Assembly (NCBI RefSeq): GCF_018143015.1
Contig: NC_054744.1
Coordinates: 1,488,001-1,552,000, forward strand
Reading direction: 5' to 3'
Length of the DNA stretch: 64,000 nt
Source of the DNA: Lytechinus variegatus
Lineage: Eukaryota; Echinodermata; Echinoidea; Temnopleuroida; Toxopneustidae
Position 1 is the stretch's first letter. Each line of letters starts with the position of its first letter. The position numbers and the translations under genes are program-made. The notes under the pieces were generated by a model. The model searched no databases, was not told the DNA's origin, and saw only the letters and a list, made by a program, of their open reading frames with translations. Shown here piece by piece: positions 1 through 12,000 of the stretch.

Positions 1-400
1 TGAGAATGTTCAAGTTATCTCAAAAGGTATCTTTTAAGACCAGCTATTTATAACACACAGTCAATGAGAGGTCACACACAGTATTTGTCAGTTTGCTCCC
101 CTTTAATACTATGTATACATTCAAATTATATGACATAAATATGATCAACATATTTGAAGTCTTCTATTCATGTGAATTATTCAATATGCTACAACATTTC
201 TCTGATGTATCTATCCATCCCACAAATGGGATTTTTTTTTCTTTCAGCTGGGGAATCCTTGATCAGGATATGCTGTAATACAAAATAAAAACTCAGTGTT
301 TTGTATGGCATCAGTCAATGGTAATGGTCTAATTATCACAATACACCGGCTGCTTCTTGGGTTTCTAATTCTCTGCTTGGTTCATGAATGTGACAGTTTA

Positions 401-957
401 TACCCTTTTTACACAGGATTTTCTTAACCCCGGACTATCGCTAACCCCGTACTATCCTTAACCCCGTACTATTTTTTTTTCCTTTTCACACATGCCAAAT
501 TGTTATTGCTAACCCCGGATAAGGAATGCTTGCTTTTTACACGCGAAACTCGCTAACCCCGGACTAGTGGTTTTTGTCGATCATTCGTAGTACAAGTACT
601 TCACTCGTACACTTTTTACACATGCTAAAATTTCCTTAACCCCGTACTATAGGTGGGGCTAAATTGCCATTTAGCCCTACCTATAGTACAGGGTTAAGGT
701 TAGCCCACTTTCGTTTTACACTAGCAATCTTAACCCCGTACTATCGCTCTTAGCACCGCAATTGCTGGGATAACTGTGCTTTTTTGCAGGGCCAAATAAT
801 CCTGTACTAAAGGTGGGGTTAGCCCACTTTGCAAAAATGCTGTGTAAAAAGAAAGTGGGCTAAGCTTAACCCCGTGCTATATAGGTGGGGCTAAATGGCA
901 ATTTAGCCCCACCTATAGTACGGGGTTAAGGAAATTTTAGCATGTGTAAAAAGGGTA
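401..957. mobile_element. MITE with TACCCTTTTTACACA ends and nested hairpins
   Basis: The left end TACCCTTTTTACACA (401) is mirrored by TGTGTAAAAAGGGTA (943-957). Flanks are TTA and ATA, a plausible three-base target duplication of Harbinger type with one change. Inside lie two long near-perfect hairpins, 634-699 and 865-931, both built from CTTAACCCCGT..TATAGGTGGGGCTAAA and its complement. Bases 612-640 match the complement of the right end, so one copy seems to be nested in another. It has no coding capacity. Confidence 0.8.
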
Positions 958-1176
958 ATAGTGGCTCATTTCATTAATAAGGATCCCGTACACAAAGCTT
1001 AGCGATCGATTGTATGCTAGGTTGTTACAATCGATTGTACCTTGTAGTCTCTGCAATCTATAATACTTCTGTGATCATTGCTGATCTTTATGTTACAGGT
1101 TCCTTTAGATGCATTCAAACCCACCCCATCACAAGAAAAACTTGGAATTTAGGAGGAAAAAAAATTCAAGCCTCTA

Positions 1177-1338
1177 TACCTTAGTCACATTTGCTCTACG
1201 CCGGCCAAACGGCAAGTCGAAAACAGACGTTTTATTAATTTTAATTCAAACCACCTATATGTAGTTGGTACAAAAAATGATAGAACCGCTGTTTTTGACT
1301 CGTCGTACGGTGGCCTTAGAGCAAATGTGACCAAGGTA
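1177..1338. mobile_element. Short palindromic MITE, family of 54955-55118
   Basis: Ends TACCTTAGTCACATTTGCTC and its complement GAGCAAATGTGACCAAGGTA, with TA on both sides as the likely target duplication. The inverted repeats run about 40 bases (through the ACGCCGGCC / GGTGGCC stretch). A second copy of the same length is at 54955-55118. No coding capacity. Confidence 0.82.
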
Positions 1339-1514
1339 TAAAGGATTAGTTTTCCACATTTACGTCTGCCTGAACAGGATAATGTTCTAGCCTGCAACAG
1401 AACTTGTATTTCCTATAACAAATGATGCATATTTTTCTTTCCTCACCCTAAAAGTTTGCATCGATAAGCTTACAATTGGTAATGGGGAAAAACTCATGAA
1501 AGGGGTATAATTCT

Positions 1515-1720
1515 CAAGGGCTGTGTTTACCTTTTTTCAGCCCTAGAATCATGATATGAATCAGTTTGAAACATGTTTCTGGAGAAACAGTTGCATTCAG
1601 GTAAAAGTAAATGTGTTACAAATGACAAACATGAAAAACGGTGCGTTTTTAATGTTTCTTCAGAATCGTGTTTGAAAGAGGTTGATTATGAATCATGATT
1701 CTAAGGGTTTTGATAGGCCT
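1515..1720. repeat. Weak inverted-repeat element
   Basis: AGCCCTAGAATCATGATATG near 1540 is partly mirrored by ATGAATCATGATTCTAAGGG near 1688-1707. This resembles a degraded MITE of about 200 bp, but I see no clear target duplication. The following stretch to 2515 shows a C-run near 1879 and nothing else recognisable. Confidence 0.35.
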
Positions 1721-2520
1721 ACACATCCATGGAAAGTGGACTTAGGCCAGAGTCAGCTAAACTTGTGTGTAACTCACCCCTTTTTGCAAAAACGGACTGA
1801 CGCGGGCCTCGCTCAGACTGAGTCCACCTCTGGATGTGGTTTGATGCTGGCATCACAGCGGCTTCAGTCCTCTAATCACCCCCCCCCCCCCCCGTGGAAT
1901 CAGGCCTGCTTATAGCTTATGAACCGTGCAAGGACATTGAAATATCAGGTGACTTGTGTCATGTGACTAGGTGATTTGAAGTAGATGCACAATCACAGGT
2001 TCCGGACCATGGGTAGTAGGGGGTATCTTGAGGCAGCTTCAAATTGTGGAGAGGAAGGTGGCTCTAATGCTGGTTTTAGCTGGCTTCAAACCCAATGCAT
2101 GTGTGTCAGAGCCAAGTAGCTCTCTAAAACTCATAATTTTCGCTACCTTGAGGGAGTGCATTGTAAGTTTGATCCTTTGATATCAGTCTTGATCAAAAAT
2201 GCTGTTCAAAAAGAGAACTTCACCTGTATATTGATCCATAGGAATATTTCACATGATAATATTGGGATATGGTCGACTGTCAAGTACATGAAAGGGATGC
2301 TAAAATTTTTATCTAAATGAATAGAGTAAAATTCACTGAGCAAAATAATGAACATTTCATCAAGGTTAAGCAATATTTTGTGAAAACAGATATGCATGCC
2401 CTCCTGACTTATGGTAAGGTTGCAATAGGTGGGCGGATGACATCATATCCCCACTGTCCTTTTTCTTACGTTATTACTAGTATGTGGAATCAAAATTAGT
2501 TCACATTTTCATACATGTTT

Positions 2521-2945
2521 GTCTCGCCCAACAGAGTCAGAGATGAAGACGAGACTTACGGATCCAAATGTCGTCCGTCCGTCGTCTGTTGTCTGTCCAT
2601 CGTCTGTTGTCTGTCCATCACAAACCTAATGACACATAACTCCACAACCGTAAGTCGCTTTTCAACCAAACTTGGATGGTAGATGGACTTGGGGACCTGC
2701 ATGTTATGCTGCAGTTGGAGGTCACATGGTAAGGTCAAAGGTCATTTTCAGGTCAACTTTAAAGTTTACATGCAAGACTCTCCTATGACACTTAACTCCG
2801 CAACCGTAAGTCACTTTTCAACCAAACTTGGATGTTAGATAGACTTGGGGGACCTGCATGTTATGCTGCAGTCGGAGGTCACATGATAAGGTCAAAGGTC
2901 ATTTTCAGGTCAACGTTTAAGTTTACATGCAAGACTCTTATGACA
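2521..2945. repeat. 157-bp-period tandem repeat with GTCTCGCC start and DR1 motifs
   Basis: Starts with GTCTCGCCCAACAGAG and the near-complement GAAGACGAGAC, then short GTCTGTTGTCTGTCCATC duplications, then two units of about 157 bp beginning near 2630 and 2787 (ACTCC(A/G)CAACCGTAAGTC.CTTTTC). Each unit has AGGTCAAAGGTCA (2732-2744 and 2889-2901). Related in plan to the repeats at 22512 and 59168. Confidence 0.75.
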
Positions 2946-3417
2946 ATTGTTATTCCATCCCAGTCATTTCACAAATTACAATGAAGTTTCGATATAATTC
3001 TCTTGCTTGCCCTCGCAAATCACGATATTTCTGGTTATTTTCATAAGTGGTTGAGACACAAAATCGCTTTTGCCTTGTTTATCATTAAAATGTGAAGTAT
3101 AAGCCCACACCATTTTTTTTCTTATGTATTATGTTTACATCTTTTTTCTAATTATGTATTATGTTTATATTGTATACATTATGGATTATTTTGTATATTA
3201 CAAACAATGTAAATATTTCTTATATTGTATTGTGAACACAAAATAAAAATAAAACAAAGATCATCTTTAGTCATGAACCATTGAAAATTGAAATTGATGC
3301 ATTTTATATTACATAACATATGAGGCAGCTGCTCGTATACATGTATGACGTCACAAATTAAAAACTTAAAAGTTTAATAATATTATTAAATAGGTTCATT
3401 ATTGCGGATTGAAATAA

Positions 3418-4560
3418 TTGCTAGAGGGTATTCATTTGTCTCGCAATCTACTATGGTCAACAAGGAAATTTGTGATCACTCTCGCAAAAAGTGTTCACTG
3501 GCTTTCTAGGAAACTTGTGATCACTTTGCCCAAGTGCCCTTCCACATGCCGCCCGCGGGTGTGGAAGAGATACGTCGATGACACTTTCATAGTTGTAAAA
3601 AGTTCCGAAGAAGACAGCCTACTCGCATACATGAACAACCAGCAACCGTCCATCCAGTTCACTCTGGAGACTGAACAAGGAGGGAAATTAGCATTCCTTG
3701 ACACGCTAGTCCAAAGACACGAGGGCGGGAAACTCGCCACCTCTGTCTACCGCAAGCCCACTCATACAGACCAATACATACCATATGATTCTCATCACGA
3801 CAAATCAGTCAAGAAGGGTCTTGTTAAATGCCTGTTCAACAGAGCAGCACGTATTATAACTCACCCATCTGAACTCCCGAAAGAAAGAGCACACATACGT
3901 GGCGCCTTATACAGCAACGGCTACCCACGCCGTTTTATCAAGAATACTTTCAAGAAAAAACAACCACCAAGGGATCAGAAGGTTTTCAAGACTTGTACAG
4001 TCTTGCCATACATAGATGGCCTTTCACAACAACTTAAACGCCAATTAGAAGAAGGTCACGGTATCCGAACGGTTTTCCGCTCGGACACCACCTTACACAA
4101 ACAGCTTGTACACACCAAAGACCCTATCCCTGATCACAGACGTGATGGCGTAGTATACAACATTCCTTGCCAGGGATGTGACGGGTCTTACATCGGAGAG
4201 ACAGCCCGACCGATAGTTGAACGCATTTCTGAACACAAGCGCGATGTTCGGTTACAGCGAACCGACACATCCGCGGTGGCAGAACATGCTTGGGAGAAGC
4301 AACACCACCCAGATTGGGAGGGTGTACATTGCATTGCCAAAGAAAGACATCGGTATACACGCAGGATTAAGGAGGCTATTAGTATACGTCTTTGTCCTAA
4401 CAACTTCAACAGAGACAGCGGGATCGACATCACCGATTTCTGGATGCGAACCATCCGACAGCACAATACCCCCTTACCTGGCAGTGCACGCCGACCCGAT
4501 CGTTCCCGGCCCCGAACCAGGGACCGCTCAGCTAGTCAACCCCCGCCCACGGGAAACTAG
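3418..4560 (+). CDS. Penelope-like reverse transcriptase/GIY-YIG endonuclease, C-terminal part
   Basis: The 380-codon frame starts inside the inverted repeat, so its first 40 or so residues are not part of the original protein. After that come RYVDDTFIVV (reverse-transcriptase catalytic box, YVDD at residues 52-55), the thumb-like FLDTLVQR..SVYRKPTHTDQYI region (about 93-121), and a GIY-YIG endonuclease: VVYNIPCQGC (about 245-254), YIGET (258-262), RISEHKRD (269-276) and the catalytic glutamate in RIKEA (about 319). This domain order is diagnostic of Penelope-like elements. The fingers and part of the palm are missing, so this copy cannot make a full enzyme. The remaining frame is uninterrupted, suggesting a fairly recent insertion. 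Confidence 0.9.
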   Translation: MLEGIHLSRNLLWSTRKFVITLAKSVHWLSRKLVITLPKCPSTCRPRVWKRYVDDTFIVVKSSEEDSLLAYMNNQQPSIQFTLETEQGGKLAFLDTLVQRHEGGKLATSVYRKPTHTDQYIPYDSHHDKSVKKGLVKCLFNRAARIITHPSELPKERAHIRGALYSNGYPRRFIKNTFKKKQPPRDQKVFKTCTVLPYIDGLSQQLKRQLEEGHGIRTVFRSDTTLHKQLVHTKDPIPDHRRDGVVYNIPCQGCDGSYIGETARPIVERISEHKRDVRLQRTDTSAVAEHAWEKQHHPDWEGVHCIAKERHRYTRRIKEAISIRLCPNNFNRDSGIDITDFWMRTIRQHNTPLPGSARRPDRSRPRTRDRSASQPPPTGN

Positions 4561-4920
4561 CGAGCCCGCCAATTTTGGTCGCATTTGCATATTGCCGACC
4601 CACGGTGTACATGTATTTGCATATACCCCCGGCTTATTTGCATAAACTCCTGACCAATCACACAACTGATCAATGCCCACCTTTTGTTCTCGCGTTCGTG
4701 CGTACAGTCCTGGAGATTAGTATAAATAGAGTACGATATCAGACAATTTTCTTCACTTGATAAAGAGATAAAGAAAGCTCGTGAACTTGTAAGCTAGTGA
4801 ACACTTTTTGCGAGAGTGATCACAAATTTCCTAGAAAGCCAGTGAACACTTTTTGCGAGAGTGATCACGAATTTCCTTGTTGACCATAGTAGATTGCGAG
4901 ACAAATGAATACCCTCTAGC
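3420..4920 (+). mobile_element. Penelope-like element, 5'-truncated, with inverted terminal repeats
   Basis: Bases 3420-3530 and 4810-4920 are inverted copies of each other over about 110 bp with very few differences, both outer ends reading GCTAGAGGGTATTCATTTGT. Inside is an open frame with Penelope-type reverse transcriptase and GIY-YIG signatures. The right end also holds a 45-bp direct repeat (GTGAACACTTTTTGCGAGAG at 4798 and about 4843). Flanks gattgaaataatt and gatttgataatatt are similar and may be an imperfect target duplication. Penelope-like elements are known for terminal repeats in direct or inverted arrangement and for 5' truncation. Confidence 0.88.
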
Positions 4921-5629
4921 GATTTGATAATATTCTTTGTCTTTAATGGATATTCCTCAAACATTCTCCAATATTTCCCCTGTAAGGTATTTTTGGCAGG
5001 CCCAAAAATGTATGGAGATGATGAATGACCATTGTCATGTCATCTTGAAAAAATGATGGAGGGGGGACTCCCTCACATTTTGTATACAAATAAATTGTGA
5101 GGGAGTAACAAAACAAGTTAAAACGCTTTTGTACATTTTATTTGAATCTTAAAATATCTGAAAATGATTGTGGATAAAAGTTTCACTCAAATTGTAATCT
5201 TTTTCAAATAAATGACATACAGAGAGCGTTTTAGGAAAAGGGGAATTTAATTGACACTGAAAATACTGTCCCAGAAACATTGCATTTTCTAACCCCTTGA
5301 GCAGTGAGGGAAATGAAGCGATGTTCACGTATGTAGATTTATGCTTACATGTCTTGGAAAGTGGTTGCCAATAGCAACCACAGAGCTTGCCTGAGGATTA
5401 TCCATGGTAACGCTGCACTACTAGTGGGTTACTTTCATGCAACCCTTGTTCACATAGAAAAGATAATCACATGGCAAAAAATGATATGAATTTATCACTG
5501 ACATTGTGACCACTCTGACTTTGATTATTTAAAGGAACCCATACCCAAGAAATTTGCAATATATGTCTTGCACTTTATTGTTAAATTGTGATTGCTTACA
5601 TGTATCTGCTCGTTGCAACAAACAATGTA

Positions 5630-5901
5630 CACTGTTAAAAATAATTTAAACAAGTGTTTAAAACCTTAAACAACCTTGTTTACATTATTGATAATTAAAT
5701 GTTTGAATTTAAACTTTGTTGTTTGAGATTTCAAACAATTGTTTAAACAAGTGTTTAAAACCTTAAACAACCTTGTTTAAATTATTAATAATTAAATACT
5801 TGAATTTTAACTTTGTTGTTTTGAGATTTTAAACAGTTGTTTAAATGACTACTGTGCAATTAACACAGAAAACAGTGTTGTTTAAATTATTTTTAACAGT
5901 G
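5630..5901. mobile_element. TA-flanked MITE with internal 96-bp duplication
   Basis: Inverted ends CACTGTTAAAAATAATTTAA and its complement ending at 5901, with TA on each side (5628-5629 and 5902-5903), as in Tc1/mariner-type non-autonomous elements. Inside, the block starting ACAAGTGTTTAAAACCTTAA occurs twice about 96 bp apart (near 5650 and 5746). Very AT-rich, no coding capacity. Confidence 0.82.
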
Positions 5902-6864
5902 TAATCTCATTTGGTACAGCTAGAAATAATTTAACTGTTGTTGCAACAGAATATTTGCGATTGATAGCTTATATTCTGTTGGAAAATCCTCTGTGAAAGC
6001 CAAGAAAAAAAAGAAGGGACGTCATCTTTGTGCCATTAAAATCCACTAAATAGTGTTGGAGGATAAGGAATTCATTCCCCACCCCCTTTTTTTGGGGGGG
6101 GGGCTAGCAAACATGTACGTGTATAGTGATATCAAATTTTCCTGAAGTATGATTTTATTTCTGATTTTGAATGATTACTTGAATTCTGTTGAATACCCCT
6201 CTCCATCTTTGTGTTTTTCTCAGTCGGTTGGACAGGAGAAAGTCTTGTGGCCGATTTGTTAGTTAGCTCACGGGGACTTGCAGTATTCATGGCATCAAAT
6301 TTTCATCCATGCATGACCGCCATAGAGCACAAGTGATCCACCAGTTTAGACACAACAAATCTAGTCTTCTTATCAACCCTGTTATATTTTTATAATCATA
6401 TAGTAATCAGAGGGGTAGTGAATACATTGATAATTTCTAAAATCTTGAGTTATTATTATTGCCTGCTCAGAAGAATGCCATTATCTACCTTTCTCTATTT
6501 TCTTGCCATTTTTTATTGCAAAAATGGAGAAAAAAAATTATGTCATAAGTTTTCGTCTGGTTTATTTCTTTGACCTCAATGTGACATAATGACGTAATAA
6601 GGAAAAAAAGAAGAAAAACCTATATGACCCTGCATATGAATTTCAACAAGCTATGCACAAAGACAGATTCACTACATCATCTTTTCTCTGTATGGAAACT
6701 GGATTGCGCATTTTTGTTACCTGAAGAAAGGCATTTCTATATTAAGATCAGAAAATGTTCATTGTTTGAAATTTCACAAAATATCATTGAAGAAACGATC
6801 TTGCTCTCTCAGAAAGTTTGAGTGTCAGTGTGTAAAACCTAATATTACAAGTAAGGTCATATCT

Positions 6865-7490
6865 TCATGGGTCCGTATTCTGAAGTCGGGTTTAACTTAA
6901 ACTCAGGTTTAAAGTTGTGGTTTAATTATGGACAGCCAATCGTTACATAATCACTGACAATAGAGATATCATACTTCAGCTCATTCTGCTATCAAATCAT
7001 TCATAATTGTCTAGGAAGTATAAATAGATGATTGTCTTCACCATCGATGAACCAGAAAAGAGCACAGTGAAAAATTAGAAACATACAACTTACTAAAAAT
7101 TTGACACTTTTGGCTTCCCATAATTTTAGCACAGAGTTAGACCGTGGTCTAAGTTAAACCTGACTTCAGAATACGACCCATTGGCCCGTATTCTGAAGTC
7201 GGGTTTAACTTAGACCATGGTCTAACTCTGTGCTAAAATTATGGGAAGCCAAGAATGTCAAAATTTTTATTAAGTTGTATGTTTCTTATGTTTACTCTGC
7301 TCTTTCCTGATTCATCGATGGTGAAGGCAATCATCTATTTATACTTCCTAGACAATTTATGAATGATTTGAGAGCTAAATGAGCTCAAATATTATATCTC
7401 TACAGTTAGTGACTTATGCAACAAGTGGCTATCCATACTTAAGCCACAACTTTAAACCTGAGTTTAAGTTAAACCCGACTTCAGAATACG
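6865..7490. mobile_element. Two MITE copies head to head forming a ~620-bp foldback
   Basis: Copy 1 (about 6869-7181) and copy 2 (about 7184-7485) both end in CCGTATTCTGAAGTCGGGTT and its complement but lie in opposite orientation, separated by a few bases. ATATCTTCAT occurs directly before copy 1 and directly after copy 2, so the pair as a whole is flanked by a ten-base direct repeat. A degraded half copy (CTGGTTTAAAGTTGTGGTTT) is at about 39370-39440. Confidence 0.78.
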
Positions 7491-9044
7491 GCAATATCTT
7501 CATTGTGTTTTTCTAAAAAATTAACCTTCTGTGCATATCTGCCATAGGGGCGTTTTTATGGTGAGACAACATAATCTACAAAAGAAAGCCACACTGTTGT
7601 GTTGAAAGTTCAACAAACTGCCTTTGTCCTAATAGGTTTTGTGTGTTCATCTTCATCTCTGACAAATAACCCCAACTTGGGGTAATTTTTGATAATTTCT
7701 TCTAAAAGGAAATGTCATTTAATCTGCTTGTTGCCATGTCAGACTAATTTTTGCTGGCATTTCTGAAAAGTTAAGTCTTACTAGATATATGCTGCTCCCA
7801 AAGCCTGCTTTTTTATAACTCTGTAAAACATTAAATGTATGTCACTTCATGCCACTTATTACAAGCTTCTTCAGGTATATTGTGTTTATTTTCTTCTTTT
7901 TTTAGTTCATTTTAATTCAGTTTTAATTATTGCTTTCTCAATATTCCATCATCCATGCAATTCACTTTATCATGGTATTTCATTCTTAATTACAATTTAT
8001 TGATGTTGTGAAAATGTTCATGAGAAATATCAGAAAAGGAATATTAAGTGGGAAACTACATAAATAAAGCCCATGTCATATCATGGTTTCTTATCAGGTA
8101 TGACATATTATCAATATCCTGTAAACAATAGATTAAAAGTTTATAGATAGAAAATAGTTGTAAAGCCAAAGAATAAATTTGTAACACAATTTAGAGAAAA
8201 TAAGACGTTTTTCTTTTTTTTCTTCTCAAGTTTATGCGATAACTTACTGATCAGAACAAAATGGAATTCAAGAAGTGGAATTACTTCTATTCCATATGCA
8301 AAAAAAAAACAAATTCCTATACTCTGGAGTATCATAAAAAAAATCTTACAAAATGACAAGATGGTTCTGTATCCATCTTAAAATATGACAATAATAACAG
8401 ATATTTAATTTATGAGTGCTTGATGTGAGGCTAGAGTGCCAGTGGCTTGAGGAAGTCTGTAGAAAGTCGTTTTTTCCCTCGAGTTTCTCGCCTCTGAAAT
8501 ATTCATGAAATTGACACGTACTGATAATAATGCCTGGCAAATAATGTATAGTGCAAAGGCAGATTTCAAACCTTCCATTTTACTGTTTTCTTGGCAAGGT
8601 CTTCTTGTCACCCCCTTAATAAGGAAAAAAAAAATACTTAATATCATTCTTCAATTACTGTAATTGTGAGAAAAACACATTATTTAGGGAGGGGGGGGAA
8701 TGTTCAAGTGTGATTTGATTTGATTTTGCCATTTCAATGTTTTTTTCTTAGGTTAGAATTACAAACATAAATCACACATCAATACATAAACATGCATGAG
8801 CTGCAAGGACTTAAGAATTTTCCTCCACTTGAATTTCAAATTTTGAACAGCATAGCATATGGACTATGGAACAGTGTTACCTATTACCCTTTGCAATGGA
8901 GTTAGTTATTGCAGATTATTATGTGCATTAATTCATTATATTTATCTAAAAGAATTATTTTCAGAAAACTGCAAAATGTTTTGTGAGTCTCTCTATAATA
9001 TCTGAATGTTTATTTATATTCCTTGACTGAATAACACGAAGCAG
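7491..9044. other. Upstream intron sequence, nothing recognised
   Basis: AT-rich sequence with short A and T runs and a G-run near 8691. I searched by eye for earlier CRTC exons (the RTTRHHGLVDRVYRERGR and SLPNVNQIG blocks) and saw none here or in 1-7490. Confidence 0.6.
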
Positions 9045-9096
9045 CGCCATACAGTGCACCCTACCTATCACCGCCAAGTGACACAAGTTGGAGAAG
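9045..9096 (+). CDS. CRTC: CRTC exon a (PYLSPPSDTSWRR)
   Basis: The exon codes for PYSAPYLSPPSDTSWRR, matching the vertebrate CRTC block PYGTMYLSPPADTSWRR just before the main SIK phosphosite. The donor is gtacgt. The acceptor is a tandem NAGNAG (aag then cag at 9039-9044), so use of the first AG would add three bases. It starts in phase 1 and ends in phase 2, splitting the second arginine codon. The polypyrimidine tract upstream is weak. Confidence 0.88.
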
Positions 9097-12000
9097 GTAC
9101 GTAAAAATCATTTTTATATTTTCAAATTTTAAAACAGGACGTTCAACCTGACAATAAGTTGATTCTAATTAAAAGCAGCAAAATGAGAGAGAAAATATTA
9201 AAGGATTGGTGAAAATCAATCACAGAATAGGAAAATTGTAAATTGTTAAATTCATAAGTCTATGGGTGTGTTTATGCTTCCATTGCGAGGACAGAATCAG
9301 CATTTTCAAACGTCGATTCAAAACGCCGATCGTAAACGTGGTTCTGGGAGTGCTGTTTATGCTTAACTTTTCAGAGGCGAAATCACGATCTCCAGCTGGC
9401 TTCGCATTGTAATTTTCATTGAGCAGGAAAGCGAGGTAAAATTTGGCGCGCCTTTTTTCCGAGTGTTGTTATTACGTGGAGATAACATGAAGCAATGCGA
9501 CTGTATTTGCCAGCGGATTTTCATCTCACCGGAAGCATGTACCAAATGACGTCATTCTGTTTATACTTCCCCAGAAAGCCTGATTCTGGTCAAATGACGT
9601 TTACGAACGCATCTTTTTGTGAGTTTACGATCGGCGTTTTAAAACAGCGTTTAAATGAAAGTAAGCATGGACGCAACCGTGTTTTGGACTAATCGCGTTT
9701 GGAAACGCTGATTCTGGCTTGTAAAGTGGAAGCATAAACACGGCCTTAGACATCATATGTGAGCAGCTACCCATATATCATATAACACAAATTATATTTT
9801 TTAATAGAACATGATGAATACGAATATTATTTTAGAAGAGGTATAAAGTAATCAGTTTCCTCATTTCCCTACTGTCCATATTGTGTGTATATAACTGTGA
9901 AATAGTTTAAAATGTTATATTTAAATCAATTTTTAATTAAAAATTTCTAATTATGCTTGTCTGATATTTCTCGGTATATTCAAATAGACACTTGGCCTTT
10001 AACACCAACAACAACAAATATCTTCATATACTTTTGTTTAATGCCCATCTTTAGTGTTTGGAAACGCTCCAAAACCATATGTCACCATTTCAGTGCATTT
10101 TTTTTATTTTATGAATTATTTGCCCTTAAATAGTTATGTGGAGGTATGAAATAAAAAAATGTGCTTTACTGGATAAATTCATGGTTTTAACATGAAGATG
10201 TGCTTTACTGGATGAATTTGTGGTTTCACATGAAAATTGCATTGTTTTAGATTTTATGAATTATATGCTCTGAAATAGTTATGTGGAGGTTGTGAAATAA
10301 AAAATGTGCTTTACTTGATAAATTTGTGGTTTTACATGAAAAATATTTTTTTCTTATCAAAATTTAATATCTGTATCTGCATTTATTTTATTTCATATTA
10401 AAGAAGTTTTTATTTTTTTTACAAATATTTTCAATACTTGTTATGAAATTGAAGTTCAGGCCTGTGAAATCTCCGCTATTTAGCGGAAATCCGATATTTT
10501 CATTTTTAAGACCGATTTCAATTTCCGCTTTTTTCCTGTGTTCCATTTCCGTTTTTTCTTAGTCAAAATTCCGCTATTTTATCCAAAACGGCTGGAAAAC
10601 AAGTCTAGGTAAATGGATGCGAGCAGAATGTGTGTGTTGTGAATATACACGTTACGGGGCCTTGTATTTTGCCTTCGCGAAGTTTCGAATTTTTAGTATA
10701 TGTAACTATATGAAACTGCTGCGGATCACACCGTGCACCGTTGCCGTTGTTGGCATACAAGCGCAAAGCAGCAGCTAAGATAGCGATATTTTGCGACTGG
10801 TAAATACGTCTGTACGGATGATGACGTCATCCAAGATGGCAACTTACGTTGACCAACGAAAGGATCGAAGATGACGATGTTTCAATCATTTTTTCAAAGG
10901 AATTAGCGGTAACTGCGGTCTAAGGTATGATATTTCTGAATTTTAAAATTTTTTTCGTAAATATGGATGTGATTTCTTTTTCATAATGTGACATTTTATG
11001 TACAAAAAAAAAGATCGGAAAATTGGGTTTCCACTGTTAGATCTAACGTTACTGCTAAAATACGTTGTCTGTACGTACGGGCCTCCAAGCTCTTCAGTCT
11101 ATGCATTGGTGAGTGAGCCAACGCAGTTCAGCGGAACAACCAAAATACAGAGACTGAAGCTTTTGGTCTAGAATACACCGTGAATCGTGATGGGCAAATG
11201 CAGCGGCTTGGCGATAGTAAATAGGTAAATTTTCAGATTTTTCTGCTATTTTTTTGAAACCCCACTCACAGGCCTGGAAGTTGAATAATTCTCTGATAAT
11301 TTTTATTTAGGATGAATAATTATTCTAAATTTTATTCCAATAAAACTTTTTTTTTTTTTGGTCAAGTCAAGCAATGTTAAAGCGATATATATTTCCTTTT
11401 ATTAACGATGACTTTTCCATTCCTTGCAAATTTTTATAAACCATGGTTATGGTAAAGAAACAAAACTCAAATTATGTTCTATAAATTCAGGCTTACATTA
11501 CAGTGTACCAAAGGTATTGAGTACGGTATTCAAACTACGGTTTTAGTAAAACACATGTCTTTGTATCGGTCCATTCACATGAATAAGTCCTAGATGAACA
11601 GATTAGGGTATTGAAATATTATATTCTATAAAAGACCCATTTGTGAAGACCAACAAAGTAATGCACTTATTAAAGAGCTTTCTTGATATCCCTGAAATAT
11701 ACATAATACAATACCATTCATATGCATTGTATGGTATAAACAAATCAAAATAGAGGAAAGAAAATCAATAAAAAACACACCATCCATTATTTTTCTCTGC
11801 TATTGATTAGTTAAGGTGATTCTGTGGGAAATTTGTTCAATGATTTTTGCTTGGATATTAGGCAGTATCAATAATTGGATAAATATTTACCAGTCTCTAT
11901 GTTAAAATGAATTGAACACTATATTTGTGGTAGAATACGGAGTAAAACACAATGGATACAAATTGTGTACTTTAATCTACTTTATTGTAATAAGTGGTTT

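Noticed and set aside
4124-4645. Other frames overlapping the Penelope-like region
   Set aside because: These are shadows of the reverse transcriptase/GIY-YIG frame.
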